Notes: generated by a model from the sequence alone, not told the origin. A stretch of DNA of 10,589 nt from an uncultured Verrucomicrobiota bacterium (GCA_903864375.1 CAIPFS010000647.1:1-10589), one strand, 5' to 3'. Numbered from the stretch's first letter, positions 1 to 9,400 are shown. Numbers and translations are program-made.

Positions 1-2487
1 GGACTGTTGTTGCGCCAGGGCCACCCGGCTTTTAATGACCAGCAGGTTTTGCCCCAGACTGTCGTGCAATTCGCGGGCAATCCGGGCTCGTTCGACCTCC
101 TGTGACGCCAGCAATCGGCGGGAAAACTCCTCCTGCTGTACCCGTGCGCTCTTAAGTCCCCGCACTCGCCTATGGTATGCCCCTATCAGGACGACCAACG
201 GCAGAAGCCCGGCAGCGATGCGAAACGACCAGGTCTGCCACCAGGTCGGCAAGAACGTGACGCTGACCGCCGCGCCCGCTTCATTCCACACTCCATCACT
301 GTTGGCGGCGAGCACGCGGAAGCGGTAGGTTCCTGGCGTGATCTTCGAATACTGGGCAACGCGCCGGGTGCTCGCTTCGCTCCAATCGGTATCATAGCCT
401 TCCAACTGGAAACGAAATCGATTCCTATCCGGATTGGTAAGACTCAACGCCGTATAATGGAATTCCGTTCGTGCCGTGCCGGGCGGAATGATGAACGCCA
501 TCTCGATTCCATCCCTGCCACCGGAATTCAGGGTGGTTCCATCGGCCAGGGCCTCTTCAATCTCCACCGCTGGAGGCAGTAAATTCACCCGGATTTGCCT
601 TGGGTCCACCACACTCACCCCGCGACTGGTGGCAAACCATAGCCGTCCATCCTGCGATCGCAGTCCGGCGATGTGTCCACCCGAAATTTGAGCGGATGCC
701 AGGCCATCGCCGCCCAGATACGTGATGCCCTCCAATCGTTTTTTTCCGCCTTGAGCCACAGCCCGCAGTTCGTCCCGGGAAACTCGGAAAACACCGTGAT
801 TCGAACCCAACCAGAGGTGGCCCAGGGTATCATCGAGAATGACGGCAATTTCGTTGTCGGGGAGACCCTCTTCGATGGAAAACTGGCTGAAGAATCCGTC
901 ATGCATCCAGGCCAATCCGCCGCCCGAGGTGCCAACCCAGAGTGTCCCGTCACGGTCCGCCAGGAGCGAGCGAATGGAATCGTTCGGCAGGCCGTCTGTT
1001 CGCCTGAACGTCGTTATTTTTCCGGCCTGCAACCGGCTGAGCCCACCGCCGGTAGCGCCGATCCACAAATTTCCCTCCGCATCCTCCGTCAGCGCTCGAA
1101 TCGCTCCCAAAGGAAGGCCATTGGTGGCGGCGTAGCGGATAAATTGTCCTCCATCAAAGCAGCTTAGGCCGGCTTCGGTACCGATCCATATCACACCGCC
1201 TCGCCCCTCATGGAGTGACAGCACATCTGGAGAAACCAAGCCTTGAGCGGGTGTCCATTGCTTCCATCCATTCGGGTCAACCGCGAAGACCCCCTGCCCA
1301 TATGTGCCCAACCAGCGTCGACCCGTGTGGTCAAACAGCAGGGAAAAAACCGCAGACGTTGGTCCCTCGCCCGGAACTTGGGGGAGCAACTCCCAATGCT
1401 CCCTGTCCAACTCGAAAACCTGACCCTTCATAGCCCCCTGCAATCGTCCGCTCTGGGGATCCTGCGTCAGGGTTGACAGGCCCGCAGGAGGCAGTCCATG
1501 TCGGGCGTCAAAGCTCTTAAAAACGCGTCGCTTCAGGCGTATCAGACCGGCACCATCGGTGCCCAACCACAAATTACCCTCTCGGTCCTCATGAAAACAG
1601 CGGAGTGTGTCATTGGGAAAACCGTCATGGCTCGAGTAGCGACTGAACGCACCTCCCGGTGGGCACCGAAACAACCCTTCATTCCAGGTTCCAACCCATA
1701 GATTTCCCCGGGAATCTTCGCGCATGAATTTGACCGCAATATGGGTCGACCAGGGCTGCACTCCGTAGTCCCGAACCCATTGACCATCCCGCAGCAACCC
1801 GACGCGCCCCTCGGTATCCAACCAGATACCCCCTTGCCCACTCACCCCCCATCCGGAAACCTTTAACGGTGAAAATCCTCCCGGCTCCGTCAGGGGCATC
1901 CACTGATCGCCTTCCAAAGTCCCCAAATAATCCCCCCTTCGGACGAGTGCCCGGCTCGCCAAGTGACCAAACAGGTTGCAACCATAAAAGGCCGGTCCGT
2001 TCTCGTCCGGCAACAGACGTTGAAAGCGTTGTCCATCGAAACGAAACAAACCGCCCTCCACGCTGGAGACCAGCAATCTTCCCATCTCATCTTCACTAAA
2101 GAATCGAGCGCGAGCCCCCGACCACCCATTTTCCGCTCCGAGCACGGTAAATTTGCCCCGGCTATAGCGGGCAATCTGGCCATATTCCATCGCAATCCAG
2201 AGGGCAGCCTGACGGTCGAGAAAAAGTTGCACCACCCGACCACTTTCCAACCCTGCCACACCGGAATCCATCCGTTGGAAGCGGAGACCATCGAACCGCA
2301 CCAGGCCATTAAAGGTGCCGAACCACAGGTACCCGTCGGGCGTTTGGACGATGGCATTCACCGAGTTGTCTGGCAGACCGTCCTCGACCTGCCAGACATC
2401 GAGCGAATATTCATCCCGCAGTGGTACCCCTTCACCAGCAATGACGGACCAACCCAGGACAGCTGCGAACCAGAGCAGCCTGCCCAA
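1..2487 (-). CDS. Two-component sensor histidine kinase: double beta-propeller, Y_Y_Y domain, HisKA_3 (3' end cut by window edge)
   Basis: Membrane sensor kinase, presumably sensing a periplasmic ligand and phosphorylating a NarL-type response regulator. One open frame runs from the left edge with 829 codons visible from TTG 2487. A signal peptide (LLWFAAVLGWSVIAG) comes first. About 13 propeller blades follow at roughly residues 26-630, each with a motif such as LWFGTFNGLVRF, LWVGTSGGGL or IWIGTEAGL, matching two seven-bladed propellers. A Y_Y_Y domain (FQLEGYDTDW, PGTYRFRVLAANSDGVWNE) spans about 690-750 and a membrane helix about 751-770. A HisKA_3 motif (ERARIARELHDSLGQ) places the phospho-accepting histidine at codon 66-64, about residue 808. 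The ATPase domain lies beyond the edge. No in-frame ATG or GTG precedes the signal peptide. TTG 2487 is the conventional choice but lacks a ribosome site, while CTG 2520 has GAGGA ten bases upstream. Family assignment is firm; start and ligand are not. Confidence 0.93.
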   Translation of the reverse strand, partial: MGRLLWFAAVLGWSVIAGEGVPLRDEYSLDVWQVEDGLPDNSVNAIVQTPDGYLWFGTFNGLVRFDGLRFQRMDSGVAGLESGRVVQLFLDRQAALWIAMEYGQIARYSRGKFTVLGAENGWSGARARFFSEDEMGRLLVSSVEGGLFRFDGQRFQRLLPDENGPAFYGCNLFGHLASRALVRRGDYLGTLEGDQWMPLTEPGGFSPLKVSGWGVSGQGGIWLDTEGRVGLLRDGQWVRDYGVQPWSTHIAVKFMREDSRGNLWVGTWNEGLFRCPPGGAFSRYSSHDGFPNDTLRCFHEDREGNLWLGTDGAGLIRLKRRVFKSFDARHGLPPAGLSTLTQDPQSGRLQGAMKGQVFELDREHWELLPQVPGEGPTSAVFSLLFDHTGRRWLGTYGQGVFAVDPNGWKQWTPAQGLVSPDVLSLHEGRGGVIWIGTEAGLSCFDGGQFIRYAATNGLPLGAIRALTEDAEGNLWIGATGGGLSRLQAGKITTFRRTDGLPNDSIRSLLADRDGTLWVGTSGGGLAWMHDGFFSQFSIEEGLPDNEIAVILDDTLGHLWLGSNHGVFRVSRDELRAVAQGGKKRLEGITYLGGDGLASAQISGGHIAGLRSQDGRLWFATSRGVSVVDPRQIRVNLLPPAVEIEEALADGTTLNSGGRDGIEMAFIIPPGTARTEFHYTALSLTNPDRNRFRFQLEGYDTDWSEASTRRVAQYSKITPGTYRFRVLAANSDGVWNEAGAAVSVTFLPTWWQTWSFRIAAGLLPLVVLIGAYHRRVRGLKSARVQQEEFSRRLLASQEVERARIARELHDSLGQNLLVIKSRVALAQQQS

Positions 2488-2847
2488 AAAAAGGCGGTTT
2501 GATGGGAAATAGTGAGTCAGTGGGTAATTTTCCTCATTCGGGTTGAAGAATCCAACCGAATATTTCCCTGCGGCGTTGACGATTCAGATGACAAATTCAC
2601 CCTCCCTTTCTTGCCTGCCGGTTGAGTGCTTCATCCGGTTGACCTTGCATCCTTTGTCCTGTTCCGGAAATAGAGAGGCATAGGCCAAGGTGCTGTACGA
2701 ATCTTCTTGTAAGACCCACTCCAACCGACACCTTTATTGGGCTTACATGGGATTCTGCGGTGATCCTCTGATCCCCAGCTCCAAGGATGAGCACATCGGT
2801 GTCCTTCTATTGAAGACGAACTCATACCGTCAACTCGCGGGCTCCCA

Positions 2848-2876
2848 CTGGGTTTCATTCGCCGTCTGGGTTTCAT
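2848..2876. repeat. Short direct repeat, two copies of an 11-base unit
   Basis: The unit CTGGGTTTCAT occurs at 2848-2858 and again at 2866-2876, an 18-base period with a 7-base spacer. It lies in the gap between the divergent kinase and PP2C genes, about 225 bases before the PP2C start. Paired direct repeats of this size can be regulator binding sites, but no regulator is identified. A chance duplication or part of a decayed element is equally possible. Confidence 0.45.
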
Positions 2877-3090
2877 CACTGATATCTCCATTTGGGACGT
2901 ACGCAAACCAGGCGGCGGAAGCCAGGCTCGTTCCGGGCCCACCAAAAGCAGCTGACGAAGAATTGGGAGACTTTCAGGGGCTTTAGGAAGGCGCGGGAGG
3001 CAAACGCTCCGTGACCATTGTGGGTAATTCGCTCCATTATCGCAATGCAGCGGGCTGGTATAGGACCGCAGACGAAGACTCGTCACACTA

Positions 3091-3095
3091 GGGGA
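3091..3095 (+). promoter_or_regulatory. Ribosome binding site of the PP2C gene
   Basis: GGGGA preceded by A lies five bases before ATG 3101. It is the best ribosome site in this part of the window and fixes the PP2C start at 3101 rather than at a later in-frame codon nearer the catalytic domain. Confidence 0.55.
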
Positions 3096-3100
3096 AATCC

Positions 3101-4627
3101 ATGGGTGCATCGGTGACAACAACAGCGACATTCGAGTGCACCAGGGGATATCGCCAAGAACTGTTGGAGCGCCTTCGGGCAGGTTTCGCGCAGGTTCCGG
3201 ACTTCAGTGAACGGTCTTCTCCGAGCAGCAGAAACACACCACTGCCCATCCAGGAGGCGGCACTATTGAAGCGATCCGTGGATGGAGCGGCAAATCGAAT
3301 AGAACTGGCCCAAAAGTCCGGCTTCATCTCCAGCCTGCATTTTGATCGCGGGCCAAAAATCGATCTGGCCGCCGTGCGTTCTTCGGTGTTTGTCCTGCAG
3401 GGGCAGGACCATGGTGCTCTGGGAGAAGAATGCCAGGATGCCGCCATTATCGACCGTAACGAGGATCGAATCCTGGCCGCCTGTGCCGATGGAGTCGGCA
3501 GTGTGCCATTCTCCGATATTGGAAGCTCGATGATGGCTCGGGCCTTTGTCCGTCATGCAGACTTGTTCCTCCGGGCTCACCACGGATCGATCCTTGACCC
3601 ATATCTGCTAGGTCGGATCCATGCCGCCCTCTATTTGGAGCAGCATGCCTGGACCTTGGCGGCAGGGCTGTCCCCGATAGAAGCCTACAATCTCTTTCTG
3701 GCGACCACTCTGCAATTTGCGATCATCACCCCGGGCGAGACCCTCATCGCCGGGCTTGGGGACGGTTCGGTCACACTGCAGGGTAAGACCTTTCCCGTTC
3801 TGGAACGATCCCTGCGTCAGGAATCCCTCCGGGGCAGCAGAGTTCCCCCACTACTGGCCGCCGCTTATTGCCACGAGACGGCGATTCCTGAGCTTTGGAA
3901 ATATCTCTCGACCTGTGTTGCGACGCGAACTACAGGCGATATCGGACCCAGCAGTGAGGAATTGGAGGCCGAGCACATCATCGCCCAATTCATGGAAGCC
4001 GGGGCATTCTACGTTTATGGCTATGGCAGCACCCCAGAACTTCTCAGTGGCGGGATTGAGCTGACGACCGATGGCGTCGCCTATGCCGACTGGAACGACA
4101 CATTGGCTGGATCCAGGTTCCCGTTGCGAGCGCTGCTTTCGGTGACAGAGTCGGAAGTGGCGACCGAATTGGCTCATTTGCACAACCTGGCCACGCTTGA
4201 CCACTCCTACTCGATGGACCGGCTCAATCAGTTGCTTTCTCGCTTCATGGATGCTCTTCTTTTTCCTTCGAAGAACCTTCTTCAGGCACGATTTTACGAA
4301 ACCTGCAGGGAATTCCTCAAAACGGACCCCGAAGTAGTCCAAAGCTTGAGGTCATTGAACATTCGGAATCTCTCGGAGGTGTTTAACGAGGCTCGTGTGA
4401 TCAGGCCGGAATTTGAATATGCCGCAGCTGCCATTCCGACGTTTCTGCTGGCCTTTGCAAAACGGTTGCTTTCGAAAGAACTCGAAGCCCGGGGGCTGAG
4501 TGTCAACCAGGCTCCGCCACTCCGCGATGATATCAGTGTGGTACGCTGTGGCCTCGAGCCCAACGGACCCCACTCGAAATCGAAATGTGTTGGAAGCCGG
4601 GGCATTGGCCCACTCCATCCCTCTTGA
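3101..4627 (+). CDS. PP2C-family protein phosphatase with inserted helical segments
   Basis: Predicted metal-dependent Ser/Thr phosphatase of the PPM/PP2C fold, 508 residues, with no signal peptide or membrane segment, so cytoplasmic. Core motifs occur in the right order: ECQDA (metal Asp113), DGVGS (130-134), ATTL (201-204), GDGS (220-223), LTTDG (Asp324) and DDISV (Asp476/477). All the acidic metal ligands I would expect are present, so it is probably active. Typical bacterial PP2C domains are about 240-260 residues; this protein is roughly twice that. It has about 90 unrecognised N-terminal residues, about 100 residues between GDG and TTDG, and about 150 between TTDG and the final DD where some 40-60 are usual. 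That last stretch looks helical. The start is supported by AGGGGA. The phosphatase gene follows after 83 bases. No partner kinase or von Willebrand protein is visible here, so the substrate is unknown. Confidence 0.85.
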   Translation: MGASVTTTATFECTRGYRQELLERLRAGFAQVPDFSERSSPSSRNTPLPIQEAALLKRSVDGAANRIELAQKSGFISSLHFDRGPKIDLAAVRSSVFVLQGQDHGALGEECQDAAIIDRNEDRILAACADGVGSVPFSDIGSSMMARAFVRHADLFLRAHHGSILDPYLLGRIHAALYLEQHAWTLAAGLSPIEAYNLFLATTLQFAIITPGETLIAGLGDGSVTLQGKTFPVLERSLRQESLRGSRVPPLLAAAYCHETAIPELWKYLSTCVATRTTGDIGPSSEELEAEHIIAQFMEAGAFYVYGYGSTPELLSGGIELTTDGVAYADWNDTLAGSRFPLRALLSVTESEVATELAHLHNLATLDHSYSMDRLNQLLSRFMDALLFPSKNLLQARFYETCREFLKTDPEVVQSLRSLNIRNLSEVFNEARVIRPEFEYAAAAIPTFLLAFAKRLLSKELEARGLSVNQAPPLRDDISVVRCGLEPNGPHSKSKCVGSRGIGPLHPS

Positions 4628-4710
4628 CCCCCCTCTTCCTCTACGGTCTCCTCTCGTCACTGGCACCGTACTTTTGGACCTCCGACTGCCGCACGTTTCC
4701 ACCGAAGGTT

Positions 4711-6294
4711 ATGCCAGACGATCAGGGAAGTATGCCCAACTCATCCTCTCAACCGACCCGTTTTCTCACGCGACGCCAACTGCTGCAAGCCGCTGGCGGC
4801 ATCACTTTTTCCGCGCTGATCCCGATGCGGCGGGGCGTTTTCGCCGCCTCGTTTGACCAAGGCCATGCGTCTGGCAATCTGCCGCCGCTTCCGGTCTTTA
4901 CGGCGCTTCCCTATCTCCAGCCGGGAACTGTCGGCAGCAGCCTGCGCGCAGGCCGGGAGTCGATGGTGGTGGCCTGGCAGACCAACGGTGTTGGTGCGAC
5001 GTTCGACGTTGAATACGGCCATGCGCCCTATGAAGCAAGGAAGGCCGTCGTCAGCAGGCAGGAGCGTTTCAGCGCGGACCGTGAAGACGGCGGGCGGCGC
5101 TTCAATCATCTGGCGACGCTCGAAGGACTGCAGCTCAACAGCCGCTACCACTACCGGGTTCGCATGAATGGCGAAAAACTGATCGAAGGCTACTTCACCA
5201 CCCGAAAACCACGTGGGGTGAAAACGCGATTCGTTGCCTTCGGGGACAATTCCTGCGGCGATATCAGCGATCACGCCATCGCTTATCACGCCTATCAGGC
5301 TCGTCCGGACTTTGTGATGAATACCGGCGACAATGTCTACAACAACGGCCTGGACGGTGAGTACGCACGCTATTTTTTCCCCGTCTACAATGCCGACACC
5401 GCTGGACCGCGGACCGGTGCTCCCCTGCTCCGATCCATCCCGTACTACTCGGTTATCGCCAATCATGACCTCACGGGCAACGATCCCAACACGCACCAGC
5501 CGGTGGTGGACTTCAGCCGTCATATCGACGGTGGTGCCTATTACACCAACTTCCATTATCCACTGAATGGCCCGATGCCGACCCATCCTACCTTGGCGGT
5601 TGGCGACGCAAACGCCGTGGCGCACTTCAAAGCCTGCGCAGGGCCACGCTACCCGGGAATGGCGAACTATTCCTACGACTACGGTGACGCCCACTTCCTC
5701 TGTCTGGACTCCAACGTCTATGTGGACCCCACCGACCCGGCGCTGCAGGCCTGGATTGCCAGAGACCTTGCCGCATCCGATGCCGCATGGAAATTCGTCG
5801 TCTATCACCATCCGGCCTTCAACGTTGGGGATGACCATTATACCGAGCAACATATGCGTGTTCTGGCACCGCTCCTTGAACAGCAGGGAGTCGATGTCGT
5901 TTTAAGCGGCCACGAGCACAACTACCAACGGACCCGCCCGCTCCGCTTTGCCCCCACCAACGAAGCAGGAGCCAGGAGAGTCAACAGCGGGAAACGCCTG
6001 GTCCCAGGTCAATTCACCGTGGATACCCGATTCGACGGCAAGACGGTGACAAAGCCCGATGGCATCCTCTATATCGTGACCGGGGCGGGCGGCAACAACC
6101 TCTACGACCCGCAGAGCAACGAGAACCCGGCAAAATGGCGTCATGCCGAGGACGACCATGTGGAGTATGTGGCACGCCTGATTTCAGATCGACACTCGCT
6201 CACCGTCGTGGACATGGACACCAAGAGCCTTCTGTTCAGGCAGATCGACGAGTGGGGCCGTGAAATTGACCGATTCCAGATCACAAAAACGTAA
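4711..6294 (+). CDS. Tat-exported metallophosphoesterase, purple acid phosphatase type
   Basis: Predicted secreted phosphomonoesterase or phosphodiesterase with a dinuclear metal centre, 527 residues from ATG 4711. The N-terminus carries a twin-arginine signal (TRRQLLQAAGG, Arg21-Arg22), suggesting export after folding and metal loading. A fibronectin-III-like domain like the N-domain of purple acid phosphatases spans about residues 65-167 (SMVVAWQTNG, YHYRVRMNG, YFTTRK). The catalytic domain follows with FGDNSCGD (Asp179), GDNVY (Asp207, Tyr210), ANHD (Asn251-His252), YHHP (366-367) and SGHEHNY (His401, His403). GDNVY keeps the tyrosine that binds iron in this family. ANHD replaces the common GNHD, with the metal-binding Asn and His intact. 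The frame is open upstream to ATG 4585, overlapping the PP2C gene, but that start would put the Arg pair at 63-64, so 4711 (GAAGG two bases before) or 4732 is preferred. The true substrate is unknown. Confidence 0.9.
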   Translation: MPDDQGSMPNSSSQPTRFLTRRQLLQAAGGITFSALIPMRRGVFAASFDQGHASGNLPPLPVFTALPYLQPGTVGSSLRAGRESMVVAWQTNGVGATFDVEYGHAPYEARKAVVSRQERFSADREDGGRRFNHLATLEGLQLNSRYHYRVRMNGEKLIEGYFTTRKPRGVKTRFVAFGDNSCGDISDHAIAYHAYQARPDFVMNTGDNVYNNGLDGEYARYFFPVYNADTAGPRTGAPLLRSIPYYSVIANHDLTGNDPNTHQPVVDFSRHIDGGAYYTNFHYPLNGPMPTHPTLAVGDANAVAHFKACAGPRYPGMANYSYDYGDAHFLCLDSNVYVDPTDPALQAWIARDLAASDAAWKFVVYHHPAFNVGDDHYTEQHMRVLAPLLEQQGVDVVLSGHEHNYQRTRPLRFAPTNEAGARRVNSGKRLVPGQFTVDTRFDGKTVTKPDGILYIVTGAGGNNLYDPQSNENPAKWRHAEDDHVEYVARLISDRHSLTVVDMDTKSLLFRQIDEWGREIDRFQITKT

Positions 6295-6337
6295 CGTCAC
6301 GGGCTGCCGAAGAGACCGGTGCCGTTGAGCCAGTGGG

Positions 6338-6367
6338 TTGGTGCCAGCTGGTGGTCCCCAATATGTA
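6338..6367 (+). promoter_or_regulatory. Tentative sigma-70-like promoter before the dehydrogenase fusion
   Basis: TTGGTG at 6338-6343 and TATGTA at 6362-6367 are separated by 18 bases and end 56 bases before ATG 6424, in the 129-base gap after the phosphatase gene. Match to consensus is partial, and Verrucomicrobial promoters are poorly defined, so this may be chance. A palindrome CCAGCTGG (6344-6351) sits in the spacer. If the promoter is not real, the gene is probably read from upstream with the phosphatase. No terminator hairpin was seen in this gap. Confidence 0.2.
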
Positions 6368-6423
6368 ACCGATGCCTCCCGGACTTGGAATTGAAACTGC
6401 TGCCTTGAAGGTGAAATAAGCCT

Positions 6424-9400
6424 ATGACGTTTTTCCGCACATGGATTGTCCTGGCCCTCTGCCTGCTGATATCAGGGCGGATAGTGGCCGACCCCTATGG
6501 ACTGACAGCGCGTCCGGCGGTTGGACCGTTCCTGAACGGCAAACTTCCCTCGGCGGCGCCTGCCATTTCGGGAAACTGGTCGACGGTGCCGGCCTTCAGC
6601 AATCTACGGTTTACGAATGCCCTCGGCCTCACATTCGTGCCGGGCACAGGTAATCTGGTGGTGTGGGAACGCGAGGGGCGCGTCTGGGCGTTTGCCAACG
6701 TTTCCAACACCACCGCGAAGACGCTGGTGCTCGACATTCGCAATCGTTGCCAGGGCTGGGATGATTCCGGCCTGCTCGGACTGGCATTTCATCCGGGCTT
6801 TGTCACCAACCGGTACGTCTTTGTTTACTACACGTGGGTCACCCCGGGAACGGTGGTCGGCAGCCCGCAGGTGCGTCCGCCGACCTTCAAGACCGACGCG
6901 TATCATGACCGACTGTCCCGCTTCACGCTGGATGCCAACGGCATCGCAATGCCTAACTCCGAATTGGTTTTGGTTGATCAATCTGCCAGCAGCGTCTGGC
7001 ACAATGGCGGCGGTCTGTTCTTCCATCCGGGCAATGGCTTTCTCTACTGGACCGACGGTGATGACGAGACGGGTCCGACCCAGATCATCAACCAAAACCT
7101 GCTCTCCGGAGTCTTCCGTATCGACGTCGACCAGCGCGGCGGCAGCGTCAGCCATCCGATCAGGAGGCAGCCGGCCAATGGCACGACGGCAAACTATTAT
7201 ATTCCGAATGACAACCCATTCGCAGGGCAGGCCGATGTGCTGGAGGAGTTTTACGGGCTGGGCTTGCGCAGTCCGCACCGGATGACGATTGATCCGCCGA
7301 GCGGACGCATCTTCATTGGCGACGTCGGCGCGGGTTCCCGAGAGGAGATCGACGTGATCGAGCCAACCGAAACGGGGGGATTGAATTTCCAGTGGAGTCG
7401 GATTGAAGGCCTCAACGGCGATCTTTCCCAGCCCTACATTGGCGTGAACAAGCGGCCCATCCTGGACTACGGCCACGACGAAGGTCAGGCCGTCATCGGT
7501 GGCTATGTCTATCGCGGCAGCGAGTTCGCAACCGATCTCGGTGGTCGCTACATCTTCGGCGACAACGTGCAGGGGAAAATCTGGGCACTGGACGAGACAA
7601 CCGTGCCCGCCCGCAAGACGCTGCTGTGCGTGTTACCCAAGGGCCCGGGTTTCAATTCCGGCGCCGACTATACGGGCCTGTCCTCCTTCGGTACCGACGC
7701 GTCCGGCGAACTCTACCTCTGCCAGATGGGCAATCTCGGCGGACAAATCTTCAAGCTCAAACGATCGGGTCCACCGCCGGAACCTGCACGCGATTTTCCA
7801 CCGCTGCTCTCGCAGACCGGTGCCTTTACCGACACCGCTGCGCTCACGGTGGCAGACGCGCTGATTCCCTACACCGTCAATTCCCCTCTGTGGTCCGACG
7901 CGGCGGTGAAGAGCCGCTGGATGAGCATTCCGACCAACGCCACGATCGGATTCACACCAACCGGGGAGTGGACGTTTCCCACCGGAAGCATCTGGGTGAA
8001 ACACTTTGAAATGCAGACCAACGAAACCAGCAACGTGGCGGGGCGGCGGCGGCTCGAAACCCGTCTGCTGGTACGCGACACGAATGGGACCGTATTCGGC
8101 GCAACCTATAAATGGCGGCCCGACAACAGTGACGCCGACCTGCTCACCAACAACCTCGACGAGGACGTCGTCATCCAGACGGCTGCTGGTTCCCGGGTCC
8201 AGACGTGGCACTACCCCAGCCGCAGCGAATGTCTCCAATGTCATTCTTCAGCTGCCAGGGGTGTGCTCGGCGTGAAGACCCGCCAGTCCAACGGCACCTT
8301 CCATTACGCCAACGGCATCACGGACAACCAGCTCCGCTCCTGGAATCATATTGGCCTCTTTTCGCCGACGCTGAACGAAACCGACATCCCTTCATACAGC
8401 AGACTCGTTTCCGTCGCGAACCCTGGCGCCGATCTGGAACTGCGCGCCCGCTCCTATCTCGACGCGAACTGCGCCCACTGCCACCGGCCCGGCGGTGTCC
8501 GGGCATTCTGGGATGCTCGCTTTGACACACCGTTGGCGAGTGCGGGGATCCTGAATGGGACAGTCTCACAAAATCTCGGCATCCCCGGTGCCAAGGTCGC
8601 CGTGCCGGGGCATCCCGAAAAGTCCATCCTGCTTCAGCGGGCCAGCAGCGTGAACCGTGCGATCCAGATGCCGCCGCTGGCGAGGAACGTTGTGGACACC
8701 ACCGCCGTCACCGTATTGACCGACTGGATTTCCTCGCTGCCGGTGGTGCCCGACACAATTCCGTCGCCGTGGTTGCACACCGACATCGGTTCGGTTGGCA
8801 CGCCAGGTGACGCGAGTTACGCCGGCGGAACGCTGACCGTCCATGCGAGCGGCGACGACATCTGGGGCAACGCCGACGCTTTTCATTACGTCTATCAAAC
8901 ACTGACGGGAGACGGCGAACTGATTGCCCGGGTCAACACGCTCGATAACACTGACGGATGGGCCAAGGCCGGTGTGATGCTCCGCGAGACACTGCAGGCT
9001 GACTCGCGCCACGCGATCATTGCCGTGACCCCAGGCAATGGCACTGCCTTCCAACGCCGAGCCACGACCGGAGGCGGAAGCGACCATTCCGGCGGGCCCG
9101 GAGCCAGCGCACCGTATTGGGTCCGGCTGGTACGTGCGGGCAGCACCGTTACAGGCTACGTATCGCCCAATGGTTCCACCTGGTCCAAGGTGGATGCCAT
9201 CACCTATTCGCCGGCCCTGCCGTCCAAGGTCTACCTCGGCATTGCGCTCACCGCTCACAACAACACGACGGTCAACCTCGCAACCATCGACCAAGTGCGG
9301 GCAGTCGGCGCCGCTGCCCCGCTCAATTCACCACCGCAGATTGCGCTCACCGCTCCCGCCAGGGGCGGCTCCTACATTTCGCCAGGTGCCGTTGCCCTTC

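Larger units (their letters stand above)
2488..3100. other. Divergent intergenic region without a convincing gene
   Basis: This stretch separates the minus-strand kinase from the plus-strand PP2C gene, so it should hold promoters for both. Short open frames exist on both strands, up to about 165 codons on the minus strand. Their products are rich in Arg, Ser, Pro and Trp, have no domain I recognise and no good ribosome site. I therefore treat them as chance frames or remnants of a decayed gene or dispersed repeat. An in-frame TGA at 2586-2584 closes the kinase frame upstream. No convincing sigma-70 promoter or terminator hairpin was found by eye. Confidence 0.5.

Noticed and set aside
172..582. 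136-codon plus-strand frame at the left end, and similar plus-strand frames to 2512
   Set aside because: They lie antisense to the sensor kinase, whose minus-strand frame is continuous and full of family motifs.
2690..2986. 98-codon plus-strand frame in the intergenic region
   Set aside because: No ribosome site or recognisable domain, and composition unlike a stable protein.
2631..3131. 166-codon minus-strand frame in the intergenic region
   Set aside because: It extends into the PP2C start, is rich in Arg, Ser, Pro and Trp, and has no domain or ribosome site. It is kept only as a possible remnant within the intergenic entry.
4741..5853. 370-codon open frame on the minus strand, antisense to the exported phosphatase
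   Set aside because: It lies wholly inside the well-supported phosphatase gene. Its product is Val/Gly/Ile-rich with no domain, as expected from reading a GC-rich gene backwards.
6604..7476. 290-codon open frame on the minus strand inside the dehydrogenase gene
   Set aside because: Antisense shadow of the GSDH region. No domain was recognised, and the sense protein is continuous and conserved in motif.
8566..9294. 242-codon open frame on the minus strand inside the dehydrogenase gene
   Set aside because: Antisense to the cytochrome and concanavalin-like regions, with composition typical of a shadow.
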